Positions 12,101 to 22,699 of a DNA stretch of 64,000 nucleotides are shown here, one piece after another. Within the stretch, counting starts at the first letter, position 1; each line of letters begins with the position of its first letter. Below the pieces are notes generated by a model, which saw nothing but the letters and a program-made list of their open reading frames with translations, was not told the DNA's origin and searched no databases. Origin of the DNA: Kryptolebias marmoratus (lineage: Eukaryota; Chordata; Actinopteri; Cyprinodontiformes; Rivulidae). Position numbers and translations under genes: made by a program. The stretch lies in NCBI RefSeq assembly GCF_001649575.2, contig NC_051432.1, forward strand, positions 24,978,274 through 25,042,273. The letters run 5' to 3'.

Positions 12101-13918
12101 GACTAGCTGTCGACGCAAAATTGCAAGAAAATTGTGAGAAAATAGGTAAAGTTTCTGTTGTAGCCTCACTGACTTCTATTTGCAACCAAGCGACATGCGA
12201 ACCGCATTTTGAGTAGTTAAGTTTTTTTTTTACAATCCTGGCCTGTATTCATGTGCCAAGCACACAAAAATCTGTACTCTCGGCCGTGCACATTATTTCG
12301 CTTGTCATGCATTTATACTCACTCAAATTAACATCAGACCATTACCTCCCTGCCTCTGCAGGTCCACAGTCACCGTTATGGCCGTCCATCTGGTCGGAAA
12401 CACTCTTAAGAGCACACTCTACGTGAGAAACTATCGTCTGCACAACCTCCAGCTCCTCTGCTGAGGGGTACACTTCAGAGTGTTTGGCCATTATAATGCG
12501 ATCATGTGGCCCGGTGCTCTTCTGAGGAGGCTCCTTGATTGAAAACAGGAAGACAACAACAAAAATAATTTCTTTAAATACTAAATCATTGCATTAGTTC
12601 TGTACTTATTGTTCACAACTTATATCTGTGGCAATAAAAGAGATTTTGCTTTACTGAGCTAAATGGGAGTAAAATAATGTAAAAATTCAAGACTACTTTG
12701 AAGGATTACAAGACATTCTGATGCCACAGAAGAAAAATATAAAGAAATAAGGGGCTGTTCAAGACTTCTGCACAGCACTGACGATTACAAAAGCTAAGTG
12801 TTATGAAAAGGACGGAAGAAAAACCTTTTCTTGATGACGTAGTTCCTGTTGATCCTCCATATTTTCCTCCGCATTTTCAATAGAAGTGATGTAGTCGTGG
12901 TACTGTCTCAGCTCCTCCTCGTAGAACAGGCAGTCGTACCAATAACGCAACTCCTCGTATCTGAAAGGATCCAACATTAAAACGAGAATCTCAGAAACGA
13001 GGCACAATTTTAGAGCAATCAATACGTGACACTTTTGGCAAAGGGGCTGGTACTATACAGTCACTATTCCAGAAACTGAGTCAGATCTCAAAATTTCTTC
13101 AACTCTGAGCACAGAGGACTGATGATTTCTACAGCAACAAGTGACAAGTTAAAAAGAGTCTTCAGAATACTTGGAGCTGAAATATAATTGAATCTGTGGA
13201 AGATTGGCTGTGAAGTCTCTGCATTCTTGGAGGCTTTGAGAGAAAAAGACAAGAATGCTTGTGTTTTTATGAGTAATTAGTGTACAATCCACATAGAGTT
13301 TTGGGAGTAAGAAGAGTTGTTTTTCAAAAGATTTGGGCATCCATCTGGTCGGAAACAACAATGAAGCACCCACTGAACCATTCATCATACAGTATAATCA
13401 GGTTCCTTTTAATGAAGGCTGCTAACACAGCCTTCTCAAGTTGCATCAGCGCAGTGGTGCCCAATCCTGATCCTGGAGGGCCACTATCCTGCATGTTTTA
13501 GATGTTTCTCAGCTGTGACACACTTTATTTGAATGACTGAGTGATTAACAGGCTTCTGCAGAACTTGAAGACCTGCTGAGGAGCAAAGAAACGGTGCAAA
13601 CATGCAGGATAGTTTCCCTCCAGGACCAGGACTGAACAGAGCTGCATTAGCACATTTAAAGACAGGTATTTGGCGTTATCTTTTAGTAATTCCCTCTTGC
13701 TTGGACTTCTAAAAAATGCAATGCAAAGCGCAGGATAAATACAACAAGCATGCTTCCCAACACTTCATGTTTGCTGTGCATGAGGAAAAACAGTGCATGC
13801 TGTCAGTGCACCTGTAAAAATCCTCGGGAATGAGGCGGTGACCCTGTTGGATCAGACTGTCCCAATACAGCAGCTCCTCGTAGGCCTGCTGCTCGTCCCA
13901 CGCCATCACTGCAGCCAT
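3129..13918 (-). CDS. ilf3: Interleukin enhancer-binding factor 3 (NF90/NF110-like dsRNA-binding protein), 19 coding exons
   Basis: Nuclear dsRNA-binding protein, partner of ILF2, acting in transcription, splicing, mRNA stability and microRNA processing. Exons (minus): 13812-13918, 12825-12960, 12346-12533, 11565-11724, 11336-11489, 8600-8694, 8136-8231, 7231-7342, 7051-7148, 6871-6967, 6653-6793, 6024-6214, 5264-5389, 5054-5185, 4814-4975, 4609-4738, 4490-4528, 3336-3656, 3129-3244. They total 2601 nt, 866 aa, with every phase closing. The DZF domain spans about residues 95-430 ([39 protein letters not shown]). dsRBD1 is at about 468-530 and dsRBD2 at about 575-645 ([22 protein letters not shown]). 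An RGG-type stretch lies at about 680-700 and a Gly/Ser/Tyr-rich tail follows. The ATG at 13916-13918 has a strong context (AAG ATG G). The first 81 residues and a GC-AG intron (5390-6023) are unusual. Length is near that of NF110. Confidence 0.95.
4251..4440. mobile_element. hAT-like non-autonomous element (MITE) in an ilf3 intron
   Basis: It begins with CAGGGGTGTCAAACTCCGTT and ends with GACACCCCTG, giving imperfect terminal inverted repeats. The interior has the teleost-typical words CTGCATGTTTTAGA and TTTGAATCAGGTGTGTTGGA. It encodes no protein. Assignment to the hAT group is from memory of similar fish repeats. Confidence 0.6.
7505..8030 (+). repeat. Dispersed repeat with CATTCC palindrome, copy 1 (ilf3 intron)
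   Basis: This is the most complete copy of a family seen about twelve times in the window. It opens with AAAGGCCTAG and a perfect palindrome, CATTCCTTGAAGGAATG at 7521-7537, followed by words like ATATCGCC, GCCGCCTTTCATGCC and TTAGCTGTGGCGGCCATCTT. It then shows a target-like phrase resembling CATCCAATGATTACTTTGCG, and ends near a hairpin-like CCGCCTTCAGCGGTGGGCG. It has no coding capacity. I cannot name the family. Confidence 0.6.
9620..10135. repeat. Diverged dispersed repeat, copy A (ilf3 intron)
   Basis: It shares ordered words with 14650-15115: a GGAAGTTGAAG stretch, a TTTAAGC-CTCC stretch, AACAAACAGG-like text, then GTAGGC and a TAAACxxGTTCCTGCTG phrase ending in CAATTCCCAA and GTCTATTAGTA. 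It is non-coding and the family is unknown. Confidence 0.45.
12640..12785. mobile_element. Solo end fragment of a DNA transposon (ilf3 intron)
   Basis: The end GACTTCTGCACAGCACTGAC is the reverse complement of a TGTGCAAAAGT-type terminal repeat. The same terminus bounds the larger element at 39905-41130. Only a short terminal piece is present, and the left edge is approximate. Confidence 0.4.
13454..13640. mobile_element. hAT-like MITE, diverged copy (ilf3 intron 1)
   Basis: It starts GGTGCCCAATCCTGATCCTG, contains CTGCATGTTTTAGATG, and ends with the inverted form around CTCCAGGACCAGGACTG. It is related to 44174-44360 more than to 4251-4440. Confidence 0.5.
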
Positions 13919-14500
13919 CTTGTCACGACTGCACTTCACGAGGACGCCTCCTGCTTTGCCAAATGAAAAAAATGTCAACGTTCAGCAATGCTCTGTTGGA
14001 CGGATATAGGCAGGGAAGAGGTCATTGATATCATTACGTGTCAGTTACTTGCACGCAAGCGTCACTAAGTGGCAGCTAACGTTAGCGGCTAATATATAAA
14101 CATCGAGCAGAAAGGATGAAAACAGGTCGTTTAGACAAAAATTATGAATTTGTGCATGAATGCTCGACCTCTCAACAGACTTAATGTGTGATTAAAGACA
14201 TCAATAAATGTGGTAACTATAGACTGAATGTTCGCGTGATGTTCATAATCACGTTAGCTACTAGCTAGCATGACCGCTAATGTAAATGGGTCGAGTTCTG
14301 TTTAAGCTACCGCGGCTCACCTTCCTCGGAGAACAACGTAATAGTTGTAGACCTTTTTATGAGAACGTGGCCACCTTTTCCTTAATGTTCTTTCGGAAGG
14401 TTTCACAGCCGTTAAAACCCAAACAGCGTCCTCCGAGTGAGAGGAGAACCCACTTGCTTCTTTTTATTTGATGTGATGCAGCAGCCGGTGACCGCAGTTC
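13919..14500 (-). promoter_or_regulatory. 5' UTR exon and probable promoter of ilf3
   Basis: The first coding exon starts at an acceptor (GCAAAGCAG|GAGG) at 13950, so 13919-13950 is 5' UTR. A donor (GAGGAAG|GTGAGC) at 14321 ends a non-coding first exon that begins near 14460-14500. No TATA box is obvious. The exact start site is inferred. Confidence 0.55.
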
Positions 14501-16240
14501 ATTGATTCAATGGTCGCCCCCTGCTGGTACGGAGCGGGACTGCAGGTTTATTTTTTTATATATTTTTTATTTTTTTATATATTTTTTTATTTTTTTTTAC
14601 AGCATCGTGACCAAAATGCTGCGCGGAGTTTACAGTACAAAACTTAAAGTACAACGAAACACCACATAAAGCAACAACTAAAAGAGAATTTAAGATAAAT
14701 CATAATAAGTCATAAGTAGAGCTTGGACTGAAACCCGGAAGTTGAAGTCGGTATGAGTTTTAAGCTCCGCCCACTTCCATGTAAACAAACAAAAAAAAAC
14801 CCACTTTTCAGTCAATTACTCTTATTGTTCTTACATTCCTACTATATGTTCAAACACTATTATCTTTTCATACATGTTTACCTGTAATTAATTATTTCAA
14901 GGTCATATAAGACTATGATTGTGGTCAGGGGAGAGGTAGGCAGGACTTAAAACCCCCTCATCATTAATGAGCAGACTCTGGATCCAAAAATACAACATGG
15001 CAGACTCTGTAAACTGGTTCCTGCTGGCCTCAATTCCCAAACGGAGTGGTACAGTTAGTCTATTAGTACAGGCATATGTTTGCACAGCAGTCTAGGAAAT
15101 AAATGCTGGATTTCCACTGTTAGATATGTCCTAAAGTAAAGGTAAGTCCTAAAGAGAAACAGAGGATTGTTGCTCAACGGCCTTTATCGGCTGTTTGAAG
15201 CCCTGCCATAGTGTGAGCAGTTTACTGACAGCTGCTGCATGCTTACACATCAAGGTTGCATTACACCCACAGAATCACTCGCTTGAACCAGTTAAAGCCA
15301 CTTTTTTGCGACACATAGTATGATTACTGATATAATTTAAGGACGGACGAAGCCTAGGATCTATATGAGTCAATACTTCCTTTATTCGTGGCTTCTGCTT
15401 CTGGCTTTATCCTTAAAATGTTGTAGACAGAAGCCCCAGCACTGGCCTTGTAATAATTCTCTGCCTTATTAGAATAAATAGTTAAACTCAAGCTCTTTTG
15501 TAGCATCATCCTTAAAAAGTCCAAGACAAGTTAAATTTTTATTGTTTGTATGGTGACTGTCAGTGCAGGAACACCAAGGTAAAGTAATGGAACTCAGACA
15601 GCAATAAGAAGATGTTTCTGTTTTTATTTGCCTTACTGGTGCTGTTGGCTCGTTGTCTATGACAGGAAAATTTGTATGTTAGTTTATCTGGAGGCAGACA
15701 GTTTTCTGGGTAGTTCTTTGAATAAAATTCCTACAGCAGATGGATTGTCTCTGACAGAGAGATCATGCAGATCTTTGGAATTAGAGGACAAATATGTTCC
15801 AGACGAGAGAAAAAAAAAAAAAAACCTTGCCGAGGAGGAGAGAAGCCTTGGATCAATAGTATTTTAAAGAGGCGGTACACCTCCTTTATAACTTGCTGGA
15901 TATTTATTGTATTTATGATGCAGAACCAGTGAAAACCCACACTGAGTGAAGCCTGAATCAAAACACTCATCTGTGTTCTGTATTCATAAGGTTATTATTT
16001 GCATAGCCTTTGTGGAATATCCTTTGTGATTTGTCATCGTCTGTTGAAAGTGAAGTGCAGCGTGACTCAGCAGGAGATCACATCTCCTCAGAGAAAATAT
16101 GAACAGCACACTCAGTAAAACCAAAGCGTCAAACAACATCCAACTCAAATACTCGCTGCTGTCGTTAAAGAACATTTTCCACTATAAAAAGCTCTTTTGA
16201 ACTGAAGTGAATCAGGGGAGAGAAATCAGGAAGTTTTAAA
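14501..16240. other. ilf3-ptger1 spacer
   Basis: The sequence starts with a T/A-rich low-complexity block (TTTTTTATATATTTTTTATT, 14550-14600) just outside the ilf3 promoter. Apart from a repeat at 14650-15115 it is AT-rich, without ORFs of coding character or RNA genes that I can see. Confidence 0.5.
14650..15115. repeat. Diverged dispersed repeat, copy B
   Basis: This is the partner of 9620-10135. Shared order: ACCCGGAAGTTGAAGTCGG, TTTAAGCTCCGCCCACTTCC, a GGAGAGGTAGGCAGGACTT stretch, a CTGGTTCCTGCTGGCCTC stretch and GTCTATTAGTA. Confidence 0.45.
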
Positions 16241-16246
16241 AGCACA

Positions 16247-16257
16247 TTGTTTTATTT
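16247..16257 (-). terminator. Candidate poly(A) signal of ptger1
   Basis: The minus strand reads TAAATAAAACA here, containing AATAAA, about 700 bp past the ptger1 stop. It would give a medium-length AT-rich 3' UTR. Confidence 0.4.
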
Positions 16258-16950
16258 ACATTCAGTTTACACATCCCCAGCACAATGAGGGTTACGTTCA
16301 AGTATTAACTTATAAAATCTTACATTAATTCACATATGTAAACACAAACCAATTTGCAAACACAAACATGGATAATTTCCTCTTTTAAAAAAACAAAACA
16401 AAACATAACATTCTTTTATAAATTACATTCAGTATTAAGCATGAATAAAACCTTTTAATTTTAAGGTTTGGGGGTTGTTTTTCTCCGGAGCGCCCTCCTG
16501 TGGTCAGACCACAGCTGCCTGCACACAATCTTAATTTTAAAGGTGGTGAAAGAAACAAACAAGTCTTTTCATATATATCATTTCTGCAAACATTTGAGTT
16601 CCTGGGGACAAAGCGTTTTGCGCTGCAATGAGACACTTTTTTTTTTATCCTTTTACAACGTGATTATAATAATCAGGAATGTTCACTTATTGCAAGTAAA
16701 CAGTAAGAGCATGTATAATATTTTGTGCAAAATCAAAGCATTAGCTAGCTTCCGTTTGTCAGGTCAGACGATATTGTTGGATAAAGGTGACAAACTGAAT
16801 CCATGACGCATATCGCAGAAAAACGATCATAGTTTGATCCTGACGCCTCATTTTATCCACGTCTTTCTTTCTGAAAGTCTTAACCGCCGAGTTCTTGGTG
16901 TGTTCTGTGACCTGGTGCCAAATACATCCGCAGGCTCCGCCTCTTTCTGC

Positions 16951-19900
16951 TCACACCTGACTGACTTCCTTCTGGTCCAAGCTGGGGAAGGAGCTCTTCT
17001 CCCAGCGGCCTATCACGCCTCCCCTCATGCCCGCCTGGCACTTCACGATGAGGTAGATTTTGCGGAGCACGGTGCGGCGCAATAGGATGTAGACCCAGGG
17101 GTCAAGGATCTGGTTCCACGTGGCCAGCCTCACGCCCATGTGCATCAGGGTCTCGTAGTTTGACGGATTTGCACCTATGGGTCTTTTCACCGACATCAGG
17201 GCAAAGATCTACAAAAAAAAGACAAGAAACATGAACTTTAATAATAATTTAAGAGTTACAACATGCCGTCCGCCTCTAGAAATTGAAATTTCTGTCACTA
17301 GCATCAAACACAGGCTTTAAGTGTTCTTAAAATGATCTTTTTAAAATGCTTGTAACACAAATACACAAATTTGAATTAAAGTAGTAAAGTAAAGACCAAT
17401 CATGAACTGATTACTTACAGTAATTCTAAACATTTCACTGTGTTTTGATGGATAAATAAATGTTTAAAGCGTGATTTCTACGGTCAAATTAAAGGCCTAG
17501 CATTCCTTAAAAGAGTGCATATCGCCCACTGCCTTTCGTGGCGGAGATTTTCTACCACTATGATGAAAAATGACAGAGTTATAGCCTTTTTTTATCAAAC
17601 CCTGGATGTGTCGTTACATTTATTACAGCTGAAATTTGACAGCAAAGATGTAATTTCTTCTTTTCTTCCCATCTCCGTGGTGTGGCTGCGATCTAACAGG
17701 GTTTTGTTGACAGATGACATCTTTAAGACAGGTTGATATAACTCTAAACCCGTAATATTACGCTAAATAAAATTACCTTTTACTCTCACAGATGCCACCA
17801 TATTACATTTTTCCGTCCTTTAGGCAGTTCCCTGCAGTGCTGAAGTTTTCTTTCTCTTAAAGAAGCAGAACGCAGTCGTGCCTTTTTATCTAGTTTCCCC
17901 CCCCAAAAAATCCTGGCTGTTGATTCTGCAAACAGCATTTAGTAAATAAAGCATCGCTGCCTGCTCCACAGGATTTAATGAAACAAACTTTGTCCCACTG
18001 GTTCCAAAAACTGCAGTTACTAATTTTTTCAGCCAACAACGAGTTATCAAACCAAAGCTGTCGTTGTTTTGAGCACAAGAAGAGCCGTTAGCGTGAGGTA
18101 AAATGTTATTTTTACGCTTGGATCGTCCGCCACAGGAGTCTTTGTTATCGGATGATAAAGACTTTACAAAGTCTTCACAAAGAAAAAAATAAGCAGAAGT
18201 AAAAAGGAAACGAATGCTGTGACACTGCACGGCGCCAGCTTTAAAAATAAGGCTTCTGTCAACGTTTATTAACTGAGTCTCGAAGCTGTAAACAAAATAA
18301 ATGAGGTAAATACATAACAAGCACGAATAAGAAGGTAGTAAGTAATAAATAAAAACACTACGATACTTAATCTGATATGCTGTTTTGACGGTGGATGGTT
18401 TCCTCGAAGCTTTGCAGACTTTAGTGAAACTGAACGAGTCTCTGCCATCGATGTTTGCCAACAGATTATACAAAATGTGCTCTTCTAGCCTCACGGACCA
18501 CTCAGAACCACTTTACGGTAAAAGCCCCGTTCACACAGACAGCACTTTATATTCTATATATAAAAGCCCTTTCTGTCTGTCACTGACTCGAACACATGAG
18601 GTGTTTTTTTTGTGTCGTTGAGTGTTGCACCAAGAGGATCTCTTGGAAATGTGAGCTGGGATTCAAATGACTGAAAGCTCTTATATTTGAGCAACACTTT
18701 AGACATTAATGCTTTAGTATCACATCGCCTGTGGCTGTGTCTGTTAGCGAAATATCTCATGAACCAGTGGACGAACTTTGATGAAACATTTTATAAAGTA
18801 ATCGTTTCTCGTACATCAGCTGTTTGACTTACAGAGTCAACTCCGATCAAGATGGCCTCCACAGCTAAGCAACCTTAGCCTGTAGAAATGGCGATGACGC
18901 AATCAGTTTTAGTGGCAGCTGAGAGACATTTCCAACCAATTCTTTGAGCTTTACGTATCAAGATATCACATGAGTTATTTCCAAGGTTTGGCCAAAACGG
19001 CTACAGCTCTGTCACTTCTAAACACGGGTTGATTTTAGTTTTAAACTCTGGCAGGAGAGGAGATATTAGTCTTTAATTGTAAGTAATCAACATTCATTTT
19101 TATTGATTTACAGTTGAGTTTTTGTGCTAAAACTGTTCTCTTGACCAGATCAGGGAAACTTTGTTCTTGCAGATAAAACAAACACGTTTAATCAGTTGTG
19201 CATCTGATATTTTAGACACACAGGAGATGACCGGACATCTAATCAGATCAGGGTTAACTGCAGTTTTTGTTTTTAGTTGAGCTCACTGCACCAACAAGAA
19301 GATGTTTCCCTCTCTCAGGTAGAACAAAATTATGATAATATTAATGAAGCACGGTCTTGATATACCCACAGATTCCAGAGAGGAGGTTTAACCCAGATCC
19401 AAAACCTCTGAGTGAGGTAACTTAAGTTTTAAATTATTTTCAGCTAAAACAACTCTTAATTAAGAGTCGCCTTCATGCCAGAGTTTCAGACTAAGATGAC
19501 CTTGATGTTGAGAAACAGGCTGTGGCAGCCATCTTGAACTGAACTGTTGTGGGTTTAGTTAATTTGGTTAAAAGTTTAAAACAACATTATAAGCAATCTC
19601 ACGCAATAAAGCAATGCCTTGTGTGATTCCACATGATCTGTTTGTGCTTGGAGCATGTGTTGGGGATGACTCTCATGTACTACCACACCAAATCTTAGCT
19701 CAGTGTCTGTAACGTTCACTGAGGTGAAGCCATTTTTGTGCACGCTAAAGTTGATTAGCTGTAGCTCCCACCTGGAATAGGTTTGACCCTAAAAGCCAGT
19801 CCGTTGTAGATGTACATCCAATTACCTGAATGTTTCATTAAAATTCATAGTGGCTCATTAGATATTTTACTAACAGACAGACAAAAAAACTCGGTTGTTT

Positions 19901-20795
19901 TTAACCTCTGGTTTCTTGTACCTACCAGTAAAGGGCTCCAGCAGATACATGAGGTGACCATGATGCCAACCAGCTGCGCCACCATCTCTATGTCATGTGA
20001 CCTGGCTGAGTGATGGGAGCCGGGCCGCCTCCTGATCCGGGCCAGCACCAGCGTCAGTCCGCTGATGGTGTTACACACCAGCGCCACGGCTAGTGAGGTC
20101 AGCCCGAGCCCAGAGAACAGCGCCACGAACGCCACGTCCACCTCCTTGGTGTCATTGAGCACGTTGATGAAGCACCAGGTCCTCGGCTCCTGGTAGGTGT
20201 AGGATCCGAGCTGGAAGCAGGGCAGCAGGGCCACGCACAGCGCCGCCAGCCAGATCGCAGACAGGCAAACCTTTGTCCGTGTTTTGGTGACCAGGGACGA
20301 GTGCAGCAGCGGTTTGGTGACGCCCAGGCAGCGTTCTGCGGCCATGGCGCAGCCCATGAAGAGCGGGCAGAGGCCGAAGAACACCATGCTGCCCCCCAGG
20401 AACTGACACATGCCGTCAGAGGAGCCGAAGTCCTCGGGGCTCACGCCTCCAATGAGGTAGAGCCTCAGAACCATGGCGCCAGGGATCACGTGCCCGAAGA
20501 AGTCTGTAATCACCAGAGAAGTGGCAAACAGGAGGAATGTGGCTTTGGAGCGCCTGCGTTGCAGGGAGTAGGCATTAACCAGGATGAACAGAGCCACAAT
20601 GTTGGAGAAGATGCCCAGCGACATGAACAACACAACGACGATGGTGCCGCCGATCTGGTTTTGCGGCGAGGTGACATTCTCCTGCTGCAGCTGCCCCACA
20701 GCCGTCACCATGGCTTCCACCAAACCTCCACCGCCGTCAGCCAGCCGGGGGACGAGCGGCGAGGCGGAGGAGTTGAAGTGACTCACAGCTAACAT
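16951..20795 (-). CDS. ptger1: Prostaglandin E2 receptor EP1 subtype (class A GPCR), two coding exons
   Basis: Seven-transmembrane receptor for prostaglandin E2; the mammalian EP1 orthologue signals mainly through Gq and calcium. Exons are 19926-20795 and 16951-17208, phase 0, 375 aa. The single intron sits at the end of TM6, the position typical of prostanoid receptors. Family marks: ATSLVITDFFGHVIPGAMVL in TM2, CQFLGGSMVFFGLCPL in TM3, ERCLGVTKPLLH in place of DRY, the extracellular-loop RTWCF motif, EMVAQLVGIM in TM6, and VRLATWNQILDPWVYILLR in TM7. That last stretch contains the Arg that binds the ligand carboxylate and DPWVY in place of NPxxY. N-glycosylation sites are at Asn8 and Asn40. 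The ATG at 20795 follows an in-frame stop. The match to EP1 is clearly better than to other EP types; the paralogue letter is unknown. Confidence 0.95.
17485..17765 (+). repeat. Dispersed CATTCC repeat, copy 2 (ptger1 intron)
   Basis: It opens AAAGGCCTAGCATTCCTTAA and continues CATATCGCCCACTGCC. The right arm of the palindrome is mutated (AAAGAGTG). Confidence 0.55.
18690..19035 (-). repeat. Dispersed repeat, copy 3, reverse orientation (ptger1 intron)
   Basis: It shows GTTAGCGAAATATCTCATGA, AAGATGGCCTCCACAGC and a GAGCTTTACG tail. The palindromic end is lost. Confidence 0.5.
19470..19895 (+). repeat. Dispersed repeat, copy 4 (ptger1 intron)
   Basis: It contains TTCATGCCAGAGTTTCAGAC, GGCAGCCATCTTGAACTG, the phrase GTAGATGTACATCCAATTAC, and ends GATATTTTACTAACAGACAG about 30 bp from the donor of ptger1 exon 1. 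Confidence 0.55.
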
Positions 20796-20884
20796 CTCCT
20801 AATCGCAGAGCTCCTGGGGTTCATCATTAAAGAAAGCTGCAGGAGAGACACAAGAGAAGCATGTGGTTTAAAACAACACAATAA

Positions 20885-21215
20885 CGTTTTTGCTCGTGTC
20901 TGTGTGTGTTTGTTTGTACTGTTAGCAAAATATCTCCTGAACCACTGAATGTAATTGAATGAAACTCCCGGAGCGTAATCACCTACAACTCATTAACATT
21001 TGGAGTTAACCCGATTCAAGATGGCCGCAACAGCTAAGTGACATTAGCATAGATGACTCTGCCAGTTTTACAGATACTGAGCAGAAATTTGGTGTGGTAG
21101 TAGCTGAGAGTCATCCTCAACACACTCTTGAGATGGCTGGGGCAGCCATCTTGAATTGAAACCCTAGCACGAACAGCGATGTGAATTCCTTCAGTGGATG
21201 ATAGATCCTTTTATT
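20885..21215 (-). repeat. Dispersed repeat, copy 5 (ptger1 5' UTR intron)
   Basis: Reverse copy: GTTAGCAAAATATCTCCTGA, AAGATGGCCGCAACAGC, GGCAGCCATCTTGAATTG. Confidence 0.5.
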
Positions 21216-21834
21216 TATGTATGCAAACTGAAATTCAACAAACACGCAGAATAAATGAGTGGAAAAATGAGAATACAGCCAAAACGAGCAGCCACATCCG
21301 CAATTTTGGTTAATTTAGCATTTCTGCATGTCGCCTCCAAACGAGGGATTAAACTATTGGAGGAATGTTTTTCATCTCTGGGTAATAACAAGAAGCTCTG
21401 CAGGAACTCTGCAGCTTAGAGCAATACTTAACAGATATCAAGTTTCTCTCAAATTTGCAGCTTTTGTGCAAATTTTAACATGATTTGTGTTTTACATTTT
21501 CTTCTTTAAAAACTCCTGACGGATCTGCTCATACATCTATACCACCTTTTTAATCTATAGAACCCCAAAATGTTTGCGTTTTTGCCAAAATGAAGCTTCT
21601 TGTTGGAATTTTTAAGCGTTTGTCTTAAAAAACCAACAGAGCTCAACATGGAAATCATGATTTTTAAATTTATTTTATATAAAAAAAACTGTTTTATCCC
21701 TGCATAATGACTTAATTTAGCTCACGCTTAAGTCTGAACAAGATATTATATTTTTAAAAAAGGCCTATAATGAGAAATGGTTCCAAAAAAAGTTGCAGCC
21801 TTTTTTGGACATTTTTAACCGGATTAACTTCAAA

Positions 21835-22215
21835 ACTTCATTAGTTTTTTTAAGGTTCAAGCAGTGATTAGTTCCTGCAAGTTTCATTAAAATCCGCCCA
21901 GTGGTTCATGAGATATTTTGCTAACAGACAATAAGTTTAGATCATGAATTTAATGGTATTTTTTTTTCTTGTGCAGTCTATTACAGCCCAGGATGCATGT
22001 TGAAAATCACTCTCAGGTACTACCACACCAAAACGTCAGGTCAGAATCTGTAAAATTGACTGAATTGTGGCATTTTAAAATGTTTTTAAGGTTATTTTGG
22101 TGTGAGGTTTCGCTTCGAAAGTCAATCAGTTGTAGATCTACATCCAGTGATTACTTTCTGCAAGTTTAATTAATTTCGGTTCATTAGATATTTTGCTAAC
22201 AGACTGACTGAAACC
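21835..22215 (+). repeat. Dispersed repeat, copy 6 (ptger1 5' UTR intron)
   Basis: Two end fragments lie in tandem: GATATTTTGCTAACAGACA occurs at about 21911 and GATATTTTGCTAACAGAC again at about 22189, each preceded by a GTTCAT(G/T)AG phrase. This suggests a nested or duplicated copy. Confidence 0.5.
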
Positions 22216-22350
22216 TTCCAGACTCTGGAATAAACATGATGATGATGATTGTCATGATGCAATTATATGCAGTATGAGTAGACTTACATAGTTTCCCCAC
22301 GAAAATATATTTTATTAATGCAAATAAATAAATCTGGGCTAAAAACTCAC

Positions 22351-22640
22351 CAGTGGGACCAGATGTTTTCCTTGCAGATCCAGAGTTACTCCAAGAAAAG
22401 CGCGTCTGAGAAACGATTTCAGCGAAAAAATCCAGAAGAAGGAGTCACTTAAGAGGTCGTGTGTCTCTGTAATAAAATCCTCCGCTGCAGGAGAAAAACC
22501 CATAAATCGATGCGTCCTGAGGAGCATGATCCTGAGCCGGGTCCGGGACTGGGTCCGGGTCCGGGTCTGGGTTTCATGGTGGCTCGGAGTAAAAGAAGGA
22601 TCCTCTGTGAGGCTGAAACACCGTCTGGGGTTTTTATAGT
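22351..22640 (-). promoter_or_regulatory. 5' UTR exon and TATA promoter of ptger1
   Basis: A strong donor (CCACTG|GTGAGT) at 22351 ends a non-coding exon that joins the acceptor (CTCCTGCAG) at 20836, just upstream of the ptger1 ATG. On the minus strand CTATAAAAAC lies at 22631-22640, so transcription should start near 22605. A (TG)n tract lies immediately upstream of the TATA box. Confidence 0.55.
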
Positions 22641-22655
22641 CGCGCGTCCTCAGCC

Positions 22656-22660
<5 letters not shown>

Positions 22661-22696
<36 letters not shown>
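22661..22696. repeat. (GT)18 microsatellite next to the ptger1 TATA box
   Basis: An uninterrupted GT dinucleotide tract of about 36 bp, some 20 bp beyond the TATA-like element. Confidence 0.9.
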
Positions 22697-22697
<1 letters not shown>

Positions 22698-22699
22698 CG

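Noticed and set aside
20301..20792. 163-residue plus-strand ORF
   Set aside because: Antisense shadow of the GC-rich ptger1 first exon.
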